64,000 bases of DNA from Haliotis asinina (GCF_037392515.1 NC_090291.1:27886001-27950000); one strand, 5' to 3'; positions 23,704 to 36,029 are shown, counted from the stretch's first letter. Program-made: numbers and translations. Notes: generated by a model from the letters alone, not told the origin.

Positions 23704-26700
23704 GGAAATACAAGATTAATTAATTACACTTTACTTTCAGAAGTGCCATATGTACTCTAATAAGTGCTGAGACTCTAATATCACCAGGATTCTAATAAGC
23801 AACGAGAGCAGTTTAAGAAATAAGTACTGGGTCTCTCATAAGCACTGGTTATAATAACTGCCAAGTACATTTTTCTATGAATGTATTCTCTTTTGATCCA
23901 AAAGTAGATTTATTAAGGAATGGTCCTTTAGTCAAAACTTTCTTTCACCTAGTAAGCCCAGTAAGCGCTGGGCTTCCAATAAATGCCAGGTCTAGAAATT
24001 CATTGAAAAATTAATCACTCAGGTGCATATTAGAGGAAATGTGGTTTACATCTTAATGTTTTTTATCTATCTAAGAGAGAATTATAGATAATATTTCATA
24101 CAGAAATTATACACTAAGAAATGGTTTGATGTAATTGTGATGGAGGTTTTTTTTGTAGTGCTAGCTGTAAAGTTTGATAATTGGAAATATCATTGATGGG
24201 AAGAATTATTAACAATTATCAATATGAAAATTGTGTCATCAGTAATATCCTTCATACGCTTTTGATGAAAAACGGTTTCATGGGCCTCCAAGAAATAATG
24301 GTCAGAACACTATTTTTGTCAGTAATCATACATAAACATGTCTTCACTCGCTAGTGGTGTGAAATTTTAATTTCTTTTGGACTTCTACAGTTTCGCTGGA
24401 AGTTACTTCTCTGATATTGATCTATAATCAATTAAGCTATGTATATAACCAGTCCTATTTTTAGGGCACATATTTTAAGTTTATCAATATTTTGAAGCTT
24501 TAGTTTTTATTAATTAGCAAATGGACAGACTACATTCAAAGTAAGTAGTATGTACATTTAAGGGTGGAAGGTACATATGTCAGCCTTTTTGTGTTCTTTT
24601 TTTTTGTCAGTTTTTAATATCATTTCAAAGATGTCCTTCCTTGGGACTTGACCCTTCTACATTAGAGTTTTCCATGAAATTTATACGTTTGACAATGATT
24701 TGTATTATTTTTCAATTTACAGTTTGTTGTTGTTGAAGATATTAGTATCAAGAATTCAGTAACTGGAGACTTATATATGCTTTAATTTGATGAAAAATTA
24801 AGACTATGAAGGATTGAAAATAGCAGATTACCAAAGAGATTTTATTATTTTACTCAAACATACTATGTAGCAGCAAAATGGTGTATACCAAACCAGTTTA
24901 TATAATTGTAACTGAGAATTTGTGTTCCTACATTTAATTATCATTATTATGGTATATCTGACTAATCATTACCTAATCACCAAAGATGGGAGTTTTGAAA
25001 TGATGCCATGAGATTAGTTAGCTCAGTGATAAATTAAATTGATAGTAGTTGGTTTAGACGACTGCGGTAGTTTTGAAATATTGGTTCAATCATGAAACAC
25101 TGAAATAATACTTAACTGGAAATATTTAAGTACACATTCTGTGTGTGATTTTTCATTCATAATTTATGTATTTTTTTCGTAGTTTTATTCTTAGTTCATT
25201 TTTAGATGATTCGATTTTCAGATTGACAAAGTTTTTACTGAGTGTTTGATTGTAATTGTGTGTTACATTTGTGATACAGCAGTGCTATTGTGAATGTGAA
25301 TGTTTTAATCAGTGTATCAGTTAAGCTTTCAAACCCAGGAATTTATCAACACTAAAACATCCCTGACTGGAATGAAACATTTCTTATTCTAGCTATCTGC
25401 TATGAAAGTGTTTCACAAATGTGAAGTCTGAAACAAAGGTTTTCATAAATTTAATTCTACTCGAATGTAGTAATGCATTATCAATACCTCTGAATTTAGG
25501 AAAATATGACCAATCTGGAGAAAAATTACACTCATGTCCTCGATAAATCACTGAAACGTTTTCAGCATGCAAAATATAAATTGCTGTTAAAGACTTTATT
25601 ACTTACAGAGGTTATGTTCTGCTTACTGACAACTGTGATTGTGTTGTTTGTGTCTTGTGTATACTCTCTTGGTTTGCAAATAGTTAAACTTGAATCTCAT
25701 ATTCTTATTCTTCATATAATACGAGTATTCGTACATGTTGAGATGTCTTCTTCTATGAAGTTGGGGTAGTTTTCTGGTCAGTTAGTAGATGTGATAAGGA
25801 TAGTTCTCTGTCTCTCTTCATTTGCTCATATTAAATTCATGAGGAGGTTTTCTTAATTATTCCTTGAGTCATTTGACTAGCCTAATGCCATTTGTAAAGT
25901 TTTAAACATATATTCATTCACAACTTCCCAAATACTCAAGACTAAATTTTAAATTTTTATCTTTTGGTGTTTATATACAAAACAAGGGAAATATGATTTT
26001 TTAAGATTTCTGTCATGTTTGATGGCTGTTATATGCATTGCTTCTGGCAAATGTCCCATCTTTCACAAGGAAGGGAGTCACTGGCTACCAAAGTCCAGTT
26101 TCACATTTTGGAGTTATGTATTGGTTGACAAACGAGTCTGCAGAGTCCAGTCACAGTTAATTGTCTGAATCACCATTTGGTCTGTAGACTGACCTGCAGA
26201 GTTTATGTCAACTTGCAAAGTATATGTACCATCCACTCGTCAAACAGTATCATGTAAAAATTTTGATGCTTTTACTCAAGGTGTTCAACCACCTTTTTCT
26301 TTGGAGAAAATATGAGTAATATGAGAGATGGAATCTGATTGGCCAATTGGAGAAGACACAGAAGGGGCATAACTTTTTTAGTCCCTAGTGTAACTATGAT
26401 CGAATAACGAAATTCAAGATTAGTTCACCAAGGGTTGGAACTGGACTTGTGCAGTCATTAAAACCCTGCAGGAAGGTTGTCAGTCCAGGAACTGACATAC
26501 TGCTCATGAAAAATACATCTCAAAACTAACATCATATTTCATTGGGTGCTACAAACTTTAGGGCAGTTTAAAGATTAAAATTGAATTCTGTAAATAACCA
26601 AATGTACATCAAGCTGATGATCTTGTTGTAATATCTGAAATGTTTTTAGATCTTTAAGAAAGATGTAGTGTACATAGCAACATGCAACAGGAATTCTGTC

Positions 26701-28979
26701 TTCCGACAGCAAGTATTGACATAGACAAGGTTTAGATGGCTGCAATGAGCAGTAACATTTTCTAGTCCAAAGGCGCCGTGCTTGTAGTGGCACTTTCAGA
26801 TGTAGTCCTGTTGTGTTGTATGTATTTCCTGTGTTAAAAAATGTAAGGCAATCTGGACTATAAAAAGACAAATTAATCATCAAACATATCTGAAAGTGGT
26901 CAAAAACTACATCATCAGGCAGCCATCTTGAATTCCATATAATTGTGTATGTGCAGGTGGCCATGTTCTTTTCTAAATTTGGTTAATTAATGAATCAGGA
27001 TGGATTGCAGTTGTTAACATTGTTGAAAGGTCAAGAAGTGATATGTGTTGTGAAACAATAGAACATGGTTACTTTGGCATGGAGCATAGCCATGCTTGTG
27101 TACAAATTGATGTGACACTATTTATATTGAATATAAAGCATATGCTAATTATTTTAACATGTGCAGCTTTGTTTTCTACAAGTGAACGAGTATTACATGT
27201 TTGACATGGGACTATACTTTTAAATGCATTATCTGTGATGAATTAACTAAAGAGGACAGATACAAACACAACTGGCTAGTAACTAGTGTGCCTTATTCCA
27301 AAACTACAACTATTGTGAAGCCATTTTCATCTTTAGAATAACTGGCGAGTGAAATCATAAACGTCATCATATCCAGTATAGGTCAGCATGGCTTGGTTTG
27401 ACGTGTCAGCTAGTTGATCACAAACCTAATTTGAGGCTTGTGTCATTTGACATGAAATTGGTAACCTTTGACCCTTGTTCCATTTAGTCAACCTAGATGT
27501 TTAATCATCCATGACACATTTTCAGAGATTGAACTCATTAATGATTTAGTTATTTGTGTTTGTATCTGTTCATGCGTAATCAAAATATGTGTGCATTCAT
27601 TGATCACATCATCTGATCATAGCATTAGACTTGTCTGGTTACTTTGTAAATATATATTTGAACATTTGAAAACATGTGACAAATGTGTGCAAGTTTTGAT
27701 GTCTACCCTCGAAAGAAAAAAATTAATACTGTTTCCCTAGAAACTTCTTCCAAGAATGTTAATAAAAAGAAAATTGGATTCAGTTAACACAGAATAGTTA
27801 ATTTATTCACAATTTCACCAACTATGTGAATACCATGTGTTTTTCTGATGATTGATAGAAGTTCTGTACATTCAACCCTGTGAAGGGTGTAGTGGTTGTT
27901 TTGTTGTGTTTAGGACATGTCACATGTTCTGTGGCGCCATGCCTCCAACAAGGGGCTCAGACATCAAGCACACAATGTTGTCAAAAGCTCTGTGTGAATA
28001 TAACCAAATCAGCATGGCCATCTCGGTGAAATATTTCCATGAAGGAGTTAAACATAACAAACCAATATTCAGATGCATCAGCAACACGGAAAGGGAAGTT
28101 TTATAACAACCCCTTGTTTTATCTAGCTGTGGTTGAGTATACCTAGGTGACACTGCTTGTACTTCCACTGCAATGTTGTTACAAGTGTTGTGATTGGCTA
28201 ACTACACCAAGGTGTTGTTAATGGCGTGTGACATCAGTCTCTGATCATGTGACAGGGACTTGTGATTACAGTGGTTATATCTGTGCGACATGCAATCCAT
28301 GTCAGATGGAATACAACCAGTGAAACTTTGTTAAATTTTGAGATTTTTATTTTAAATAAAAGAACTTTTAAATGTATGTATAGATATACTTGTTAGCTGT
28401 CAGATTTGTCAAGTTAACATTTAGAAGGAAATTGGTATCTAATAATTTGCAATAGCCTCCTAGCATAATCCCGAAGAATACTTAAAACCATTAGATTCTT
28501 GTTTGCAGGGTGAAAAATTGTACACAGCTTTTTGGTGAAATACTGACTAAGCATTATTACAGTGATGCAAAACTGTACAGAATAGTGTTTGCCAAATACT
28601 TCTCATTTATGGTATTCATTCATACATATGTTGCAATTTTTTTATGTTTTGTGTTGTCCAAGCTAAATAAAGAAAATATTGAAAGAAACACACCTTATGT
28701 TTTTCTCTATGCAGACAAAGGGGCATTATTTATTATCTTTCTCAGCACCAGAAATATACTGAAGGAAAAAAGGGATCGCATGAAAGCACAAGAGTGCCCT
28801 TTTTTGTTTTCAGGTTACTCTGCAAGCTTTGTATCACTTACAAAAGAAGAAACCTTGAAAAAAATAAAGGAACACATGTCTTTTCATGTAATCCCTTATT
28901 TTTTTCCCCTCAGTATATTTCGGCTACCGGTTACTGTCTGTAAATAACGCTGGTTTCGACCAGATAGTTTGGTTATTAC
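23704..28979. other. Intergenic AT-rich stretch
   Basis: I see no supportable gene. The longest open frames (26,575-26,964 minus, 129 codons; 28,510-28,947 plus, 145 codons) show no family motif and no convincing splice context. No tandem array or SINE head was recognised here. Confidence 0.5.
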
Positions 28980-29330
28980 AGATCCTGGCAGTTGCATTAT
29001 CTCTGAGATTGGGACATCAGTCACAAGGTCCAGCCACCTGATCCCTTTGTCCCTTCTGACGAGGTTGCTGGAGTCAGTGTATGAAGGTTCTGTGGTGTTT
29101 TCAGTAAGGAATGTGATTTCTGTGCAATGTCATATCAGGCAGTGATGCACAGTCTTTGCCCACTGTGGCCTACGATGATGATGTTCCTGGTTTCCACGCA
29201 TGGGACAGATACCTGCTGCCAGTCTGCTTGTAACGCTGGAACAGCCTGATCGTGGTACACGTGTACAGTTCAGGGCCCTTGCAATATGGTTGTTATTGGC
29301 ACCCACCTGTCTTATTCCTTTGGTCCTCTC
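28980..29330 (-). mobile_element. Tc1/mariner-type transposase relic
   Basis: Read on the minus strand, frames carry a degenerate paired-like helix-turn-helix block: NNNHIARALNCT followed by RLFQRYKQTGS-like sequence and an HAWKPGTSSS stretch in place of the usual RPRSGRPRVTT. Stops and frame changes make it dead. Terminal repeats were not found. Confidence 0.5.
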
Positions 29331-29599
29331 TGTCTCAGGAACTTTTAGCCGTGGCTTAATTTCGGTGGTTTTATGTCAGCTGAGATGTATTGCCTTTTAT
29401 ACCATTTCTCAACAAACATATTGCAAAATCTCTGAGATGTATGTTTTTGCCATTTTTCACAAATTCACTTCTCCAAAGTCAACATGGCGACGTTTGGGTG
29501 CATGCTTAGACAGAGTGGGCGAACTGTTCTGCCTTAAAGGATTTTACTAACTTTACAACGTTGCCAAAATTTTCAAGCAAAATGTGTTCACTTTCTTTT

Positions 29600-29928
29600 G
29601 CCCACTACTTCATGAATATGTATATTTAAAATATATTATAGGTGTTTTTACTGGCCCTTTTTCCATGGTCTGTTCACTGTCCCTAGTATGGAGTGTTGTC
29701 ACACCGGGTGTCCAGACCCACCAAACTGAAAGTGTGCCATTACCAACACATCTTGAAACACAGATGATCAGTCTGGAACATTCATCTTTTAATACTGTTC
29801 TTGGATGAAGTCTTAAGGTATGGAGGATCATCATTGTTGAGGCAGTCATGGCTTGATAAAGCAGACCTTAAATATGACTGAGAGGAGATGGGAAGTAAGT
29901 GCAAAGTTTTGAGAGAAGGAGTGATGTG
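29600..29928 (-). mobile_element. Outer LINE, 3' segment
   Basis: Minus-strand frames give EHITPSLKTLHLLPIS, matching the conserved HITP.L..LHWLPV block near the end of CR1/L2-type reverse transcriptases. PPYLK and a C-terminal stretch (SVWWVWTPG, then a YFKYTYS-like end) follow with frame changes. It continues the LINE pieces at 33,002-33,445 and 37,862-38,350. Confidence 0.65.
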
Positions 29929-29935
29929 TTCAGTT
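29929..29935. repeat. Target-site duplication, 3' copy
   Basis: TTCAGTT lies next to the simple-repeat 3' tail of the inner LINE and is repeated exactly at 32,995-33,001. Confidence 0.75.
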
Positions 29936-30039
29936 AATAATAATAATAAAGTAAACTCATAATGCGCAGAATCTATAGGCACTAAGTGCCTGCTCTATGC
30001 GCTACAGAATATGTACAAATGTATTGTCATTGGATGTAT

Positions 30040-31310
30040 TATACATTGTAGAGTCGTTTGAAGAGATATGTCTTCAAGCGGGTTTTGAAGATAGTCAATG
30101 ATGTAGACGCCCTCAGTTGAAAAGGTAGATCGTTCCAGAGTGATGGGGCAAGAAATGAAAATGACCTCTGTCCAAACTTTTTTAGGTTTACTTTGGGCAC
30201 TTTAAGAAGGAGCTGATCTGCAGATCTCAATGCACGAGATGGGACATACTGCTCAACTAACTCTGTCAGGTACTCTGGTGCAGTCTGGTGAAAGCACGGA
30301 TATGTTAGAGTCAAGATTTTATACTGGACTCGAGCTTGGATGGGGAATCAGTGTAGTGACACAGGTGTGATATGTGCCGTTTTCTTTGTTCTCGTCCCAA
30401 TGCGAGCAGCTGTGTTCTTGTTAAGTGACCAAAAAGACTGTTCGCGTAGTCCAGTCTGGACAGGACATGAGTTCTAGCCAGCATATGGGCCATACCAGTC
30501 AAGAGGTAATCCCGAACTGATCCAATATTCCTCAGGTGGAAGTAGCAGGTTTTACACAGATTGCCTTTATGATCGTCCATAGAGAGATAGCTGTCAAAGA
30601 GAACTCCAAGATTTCTTACACGTTCAGAGAGAGGAATGTAAGAGTCCCCTATTCGCACCGTGACTACATCAGCAGCAATATGTTTGCAGAAGTGCCTCAG
30701 TCTTGCTATCATTTAGCTTGAGTTTATTCTGGGTCATCCATGACTTGACCCCATCAGCACAAGCTTCAAGCGCACTGACAGCTTGGGCAGAATCCCCAGG
30801 TTTAAAAACATTGAGTAGCTGAGTATGGTCGGCGTACATGTGATGTAACATTTCTGTTGATGAGATATACTTCCCTAGGTTTGAAGTATACAGACTGAAC
30901 AAGATTGGCCCGAACACTGATCCGTGGGGAACACCATACTTCAGACCCGCTGGTTCCGAGCTGCAGTCGCCAAAACAAACAGACTGGACTCTGTCAGAGA
31001 GATAGGACACAAACCATTTCAGCACAGTCCCGTTGACACCAGTGGAATCTCTCAGTGTCAGAGCTATTCCCTCATGATCAATAGTATTGAAGGCCGCGGA
31101 GAGATCCAACAAAAATAATAAACTTGGGTTTTGTTAGGCCCTTATCCACAGAAATACGCATGTCGTTCATTATCCGAAGTTGCGCAGTTTCCATACTATG
31201 TCCTGACCTATATGCAGACTGATATTTGTCATACAGACCAAACTTGTCTAGGTGGGAAGACAATCGACATTTAACTGCCCGCTCCAGCACTTTAGATAAG
31301 AAAGACAAGT
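30040..31310 (-). pseudogene. LINE reverse transcriptase, broken
   Basis: Pieces in order are FLSKVLERAVKCRLSSHLD, QSAYRSGHSMETA, LDLSAAFNTIDHEG (motif A), GVPHGSVFGPILFSLYT (motif B, normally GVPQGS), YADHTQL (motif C, normally YADD), NLGVLFDSYLSMD, and SFLAPSLWNDLPFQLRAS. There is a frameshift before LDLSAAF, another after ALLQTY, and a break near 30,311. Loss of the second catalytic aspartate would abolish polymerase activity. Confidence 0.85.
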
Positions 31311-31458
31311 TTGATACAGGCCCATAGGTACTGAGAGCTCATGAATCTAGATCCTGTTTCTTTAGAAGAGGCTTCACTACTGCTCTCTTGAAACATGTGG
31401 GTACAGATCCAGTTACAGACTCTTGGTGATAATCATTGTAATCACGGGCAAAAGGATA

Positions 31459-32925
31459 TCAGAGTACATGAGCAGCACTTTTGGTAGGTAGCGGATCCAG
31501 CTCACATGTAGTACAGTTACAATCGTTAATGAGAGACCGCACTTCACTCTCAGAAAACTCTTTGAAGGAATCGATAGGAGCAGCATTGAAAGATGGGACA
31601 TCACACCCGACACTATGACCTGAAGTTGCAATGTCCAATTCCACACGAATCTTCTCAATCTTGGAAAGAAAATATCCATTGAAATCATCAGGTAAGTGCA
31701 TTTCACAGGAGTGTGGAGGCAAGACACTTTTCTTTTCTTTCCCCATAAGAGAGGAAACAAATCGATGTAAAGATTTTGGATTGTTTGAAGGTTTGACAAT
31801 CTTAGACAAGCAGTGAGTCGCTTTTGCGTTCCGAATTACTTGTGAAACTTCATTTCTAGCTTTCTTATAAATTTGGCTATGTATTTCTAGCCTTGACTTT
31901 CGCCACTGACGCTCTGCTTTACAGCGATGTAGTTTTGCATTTCGCACTACCTCAGAGTACCAGGGAGATGAACATTTAGGTTTGATATTTTTCACAGCAA
32001 CAGGAGCATGCATATTGATGAGATCGGATAGAGTCTTATCGTAAGCGTCGACAAGATCCTCAAGATCATCAGGCGGATGCTGGACAAGTGCAGAATTGGC
32101 TAAGTCATGCCTAAAATGGTCTTGATCAATTGCCTTCAGATTCCTACACTTGACTTTAACACGCTGTGAGGGTGGTATTGTTAAAGATAATTTGAATGTT
32201 ATAAAGAAGTGATCTGACATTTGTCTATCATGGACCGCAACATCAGTAAGAAGATCACTGAGACCTTTTGATACGACCCAGTCAATAACATGACCATTTC
32301 TGTGGGTCGCGGTATCTACATGTTGGGTCAAGGAGTGACTATCTAGAAGTTTGAGAATCTTCTTGACGTCTGCATTATCACTACACTCATAGTTAATATT
32401 GAAATCACCAAGAAGGAGGAAATTCGTCTGTAAATGTCTATCAAGAATAAGAGCGAAGTCCTGAAGAAAATCTGCCTTAAGAATCCGATTAGACTTAGAG
32501 GGTGGAGGTCTATATATACACACTGTGCGTAAGCTAATGTCTGAACATGAAATTAGAATATCCATACACTCAAAGGAAGTGTACAGATTGTCTGCCAACT
32601 TCGTTACACTGACTTGAAGAGAGTTCCTGTGGATGATTGCAATACCTCTGCCAGTGGAGATAGTCCGTGGGGCATGTAGGAGTGAGTGTCCGGGAGGGGT
32701 CATTTCTGCCATGACTGCCTCGTCACCACTAGCCCTTAGCCAAGACTCGGTGATAAATAAAATGTCACGTTTGTCATCAAAGATAATGTCATAAATGTCA
32801 AAAGTCTTATTCCTAGATGACTGTGCGTTCCACAATGCAGCTTTAAGTTTAGCTGATTTCTTATGATGGTCAACATTAACCAGGTTGAGAAAGTTCACAC
32901 CTTTGCCTCTTGAGCGAGGTTGCAC
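31459..32925 (-). CDS. LINE endonuclease ORF (5' part of ORF2)
   Basis: The open frame of about 488 codons begins at a GTG-read position but stays open upstream to near 33,000. It encodes an exonuclease-endonuclease-phosphatase fold that nicks the target site: LKAALWNAQS (conserved Asn), FITESWL (catalytic Glu), GRGIAIIHR, LLLGDFNINYE (Asp/Asn), and SDHFFITF (Asp-His). All key residues are present. It ends at a stop just before the RT domain where an active element would read on. Confidence 0.85.
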   Translation of the reverse strand: MQPRSRGKGVNFLNLVNVDHHKKSAKLKAALWNAQSSRNKTFDIYDIIFDDKRDILFITESWLRASGDEAVMAEMTPPGHSLLHAPRTISTGRGIAIIHRNSLQVSVTKLADNLYTSFECMDILISCSDISLRTVCIYRPPPSKSNRILKADFLQDFALILDRHLQTNFLLLGDFNINYECSDNADVKKILKLLDSHSLTQHVDTATHRNGHVIDWVVSKGLSDLLTDVAVHDRQMSDHFFITFKLSLTIPPSQRVKVKCRNLKAIDQDHFRHDLANSALVQHPPDDLEDLVDAYDKTLSDLINMHAPVAVKNIKPKCSSPWYSEVVRNAKLHRCKAERQWRKSRLEIHSQIYKKARNEVSQVIRNAKATHCLSKIVKPSNNPKSLHRFVSSLMGKEKKSVLPPHSCEMHLPDDFNGYFLSKIEKIRVELDIATSGHSVGCDVPSFNAAPIDSFKEFSESEVRSLINDCNCTTCELDPLPTKSAAHVL

Positions 32926-32994
32926 TATCCTATTTTCACATGAAAGAGTCAGTGTTCTTATTTTCCTTTGTTTTTTGCTTGCTCCCCTACAATT

Positions 32995-33001
32995 TTCAGT
33001 T
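32995..33001. repeat. Target-site duplication, 5' copy
   Basis: TTCAGTT is identical to 29,929-29,935. Taking one copy out with the inner LINE restores a continuous frame in the outer LINE, which supports a genuine insertion. Confidence 0.75.
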
Positions 33002-33445
33002 GTAGATATCTTTGCGGTGCATCTAGCTACAGAATTCTGATTACTCTGTAACTTGGCCAGGACTTTATTTGTGAGATGTACATAGAGAGCACTGTTTTAA
33101 CCAAGCCAGGAAGACACAAGGCACTGCATCAACAATTTAGCTCTTGCTGATGCTGCAAATGCAATGAAAACATACTCTACGTATGAGTGAGCTGTGAGTG
33201 TCCATTGTCATTGCTGAATCAAAAGAGACCCCGAAGATTACGTGCACTGGCAGTTAGAGAAACAGTTGTTTCCCCAATCAATTGTACCCATAATTATGTT
33301 TTCTTAGCTGCTACCGGGGCAAGACGATCAAAATCTGTCTTCTCATCATTCAGTTAGTGTTAATTCAGACTGTCCACTGTCATACGCCATCAATGGGCTG
33401 CTCTATTCCTGCTATGTTGACTATGGAATCCGAGAAAGGACCTTT
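33002..33445 (-). mobile_element. Outer LINE, middle segment
   Basis: Minus-strand frames give LNDEKTDF (thumb start), SLTASARNL, then LAKLQSNQNSVARCTAKIST, the conserved KLQ..QN.AARL block. The copy is frame-broken. It lies between the two insertions and links the pieces at 29,600 and 37,862. Confidence 0.7.
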
Positions 33446-34457
33446 TCGCCCTCTCCAAAACAAGCCAAATTAGGCAAAAATTAACCAAAGCGCGACAATG
33501 CAACAAAGCAACATTCCACCCATTTGTTGCATTGTCGCGTTTTGAATAACATTTTCTCTATTCCTCTAAAGCGCGACACGCGATATAGAGACAATTTTCA
33601 AGGTGAAAATATGTCGAGTTGCCGCATTGTCGCCCTTTCTAAAGATGTGTGTGGAAAAAACCAAAAATTTACTAAAACGCGACATTGCAACATATGGAAA
33701 TGTAGCATTGTCGCCTTGCCATCCTTTTCGATTACCAGTGCACATGCGTAGGAAGTCAATTATAATACGCATGCACAGGAATAGTTATATTCTATTTCAC
33801 ACGTCCATGGTCTTTTTGCTACCTCTCGAAATGGCTGTTCGGCTGCTTTTGTTGAACATAATGCAAATCTTTCATTGTATTATATATGAATGTATTCAGC
33901 CTATCAAGTATGTTTCAGCAGCAAGATAATTATTTGCGCAAATATTTATTGTGATCAGGGCACACGGTGGCCCTCACATTCAAGGCGGGGCAATTTGCTG
34001 TGCAGAGTTATGTCTCTTAGTCACACCAGATAACTATGATCATAAGTTCGAATCCCAGCACCATACACATTAATCACCTAGCATATTTCGCCGATATCGA
34101 GCTGACAGGCTGTAAAAAACTGAAATATTGTTAAAGTTCAGGACCCATCAGCAGAGACATCAAGTGATATCATCGAACAGGTCACTTAGTTCAATAGTGT
34201 GACTCCTGACAGTTTCATGTTACAGTCCTGTCCGACGCTGATGAATTTGTTCGAGATCTGCCTCTGTCAGCCAGCAGTAGATGAGATACCAGGTAGAATG
34301 AGATATCACTTAACCATCCGACACCACAAAGACAGTCGTCTTTGAAAGTGATATTGAGAAAACGCCCAAGAAATGGACTGTTATCACCTAAAACAAGAAA
34401 CGCATAAACGAGAAAATTTTCAAACATGTATAACTCTTCCACAAATAGACTTCATTT
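33446..34457. repeat. Left inverted arm
   Basis: It pairs with 36,784-37,860 in inverted orientation. Matching blocks from the outer end inward are ACCAAAGCGCGACAATG, TTCCTCTAAAG.GCGACACG, GACAATTTTCAAGGT, TTTTCGATTACC, and a 230-bp stretch around AAGACAGTCGTCTTTGAAAG that looks almost unchanged. The inner half includes a tRNA-like B box (GTTCGAATCCCAGCACC), so an old SINE may be part of both arms. Confidence 0.85.
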
Positions 34458-34499
34458 TACGAAATTTTACATGAGTAATGATTGCATGAATTTGGAAGA

Positions 34500-34900
34500 G
34501 GGTAATGTCTATACAACAAAGAGGATACTTTTGGATAGCGAAGACGTTGAGCGCGATGGTGACGACATAGCATGACCCCAACGTCAGGTTTTCTGGCTCT
34601 CAAACCAATCTCTTTCAACCTGTTCCATGCAGTTTGAACGGATATCCTCTGAAGCCCAGGTACCCTGATTGTTGTGCTCTCACCCGTGGGAGTACGATCA
34701 GGCAACCGTAGTACCTGGATGCACCAATCCTGGGCTGCAGTGGTAACCGATTGAGGTCTGCCTGCACGGGGACGGTGATTCTGTTATACCTGTTTGTTTC
34801 AACGAGATACAAGTCATTATATGTTGCTCAGATTAACATCCACACGCCTGGCAAAAGAACATTGGTAATCTCCAGCATGCATTCATTCAATGGCGATGTT
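34500..34900 (-). pseudogene. Tc1/mariner transposase fragment
   Basis: Minus-strand frames give RPRAGRPQSVTTAAQDW, then RTPTGESTTIRVPGLQRIS, VQTAWNRLKEIGLRARKP and HHRAQRLRYPK. This is the second helix-turn-helix of Tc1-like transposases. The DDE catalytic domain is absent and a frame change separates the halves. It is a fragment inside the inverted-arm element and is not necessarily its own transposase. Confidence 0.75.
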
Positions 34901-34949
34901 TTGTGTCGAGTCAAGACTTAACGTTGTGATTTGACTTTGAAACTCCTTC

Positions 34950-35685
34950 CACTGCCAAGAAGATATTCCATGGACAGAAGTGGACCCAAGACTCTTCTGG
35001 AGGTAGAGCAACTGTCACAAGGTCGACAGAGGGCTATGCTGACAGACAAGTTTTATAAACAATGTTTTGAAGACAACATAAAACATTCTTGTTCACCAAG
35101 ACGCGATCTGCAAGTTTCAACCTGTTTTTCAGGTTACAGTATAATACACTTGGCATACATTATCGATGTAGTATCATTGATGCAAAACATTAAATTATTC
35201 TGTACCTTTACTATTAGGACCGTGGACACCGTCATCCTGGTGGCGAAATGAACCCTGAAGTCCCCCAGAGACAGGACGACTGCCAAGAAGACATTCCATG
35301 GACAGAAGTGGACCAAGGACTCTTCTGGCGGCTGGACGACTACCATAAAGACCACAGAGGACCAGGCAGGCATATGTTTACAGGCACTCTGATAAATAAA
35401 CCATAAACAATATCCTTCTTCACCATGACATCATGTGCAAGTTATAGCTTATTTTCAGGTTGCAACGTTTTTCTCACGTAAAAACAGCACACACTTTCGA
35501 TATTCATTATCTATGTAGTAAGTATCAGTGATGTGAAACATTAACCTAAACCTATTCGGTATCTTTACTATTAGGAACGTGGATGCCATCGTCCTGGGGG
35601 CAGAATTGTACCTTGAAGTCCCCCAGAGGCAGGACGACTGCCAAGAAGACATTCCATGGACAGACAGGCAGGTGTTTCCAACTCT
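34950..35685. repeat. ~340-bp tandem duplication inside the element
   Basis: Two full units and a partial third begin ACTGCCAAGAAGA.ATTCCAT with GGACAGA. Each contains CTTTACTATTAGGA.CGTGGA and CTTGAAGTCCCCCAGAG.CAG toward its end. The units have diverged at many sites, so the duplication is not recent. Confidence 0.8.
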
Positions 35686-35811
35686 ATTTGGAAGAAAACA
35701 TGCGTCTTCATGAATGTTTCTTTAATAAACTGTGCACACCCATTCTCTCATAGTATACAGCCATTTAGGTATAGATAGGAAAGGTTAATACTGGTTTCTG
35801 CATGTCAACGG

Positions 35812-35965
35812 ACCGGTAGTGCAGCCTAGTAGTTCAAGTGTGGGCACGCCATGTTGATGCCAGTGTTCGAGTCCCCACTTAAATACCATGTCTCACGCCC
35901 ACTTCTGATGCCCGTCATCAGAATATTGCCAAAAAAACGGCATAAAACCACACTTACTTGCTGTT
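35812..35965 (+). repeat. R2 SINE copy
   Basis: Diverged head GTGCAGCCTAGTAGTTCAAG, B-box region GTGTTCGAGTCCC, and tail AGAATATTGCC...GGCATAAAACCACACTTAC. Confidence 0.6.
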
Positions 35966-36029
35966 GTTAAACCAATCTACATACTTGAGAAATGTTATTC
36001 CTGATACTTATTCTTGACTTATTTCTTTC

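Larger units (their letters stand above)
29936..32994 (-). mobile_element. Nearly full-length CR1/L2-like LINE (inner)
   Basis: This 3,059-bp minus-strand non-LTR retrotransposon is bounded by the 7-bp repeat TTCAGTT. In order it carries an apurinic-type endonuclease, a reverse transcriptase, a C-terminal block and a TTATTATTATTA 3' tail. It sits in frame with, and interrupts, another LINE. The endonuclease frame is long and open, but the RT part has stops and frameshifts. The catalytic YADD reads YADH, so this copy cannot be active. Family assignment to the CR1/L2 group rests on the SFL.PSLWNDLP C-terminal block and the short simple-repeat tail. Confidence 0.85.

Noticed and set aside
26575..26964. 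129-codon open frame on the - strand
   Set aside because: No recognisable motif, no splice context, isolated in intergenic DNA.
28510..28947. 145-codon open frame on the + strand
   Set aside because: Lys/Phe-rich low-GC translation without a family motif; fits chance in AT-rich sequence.
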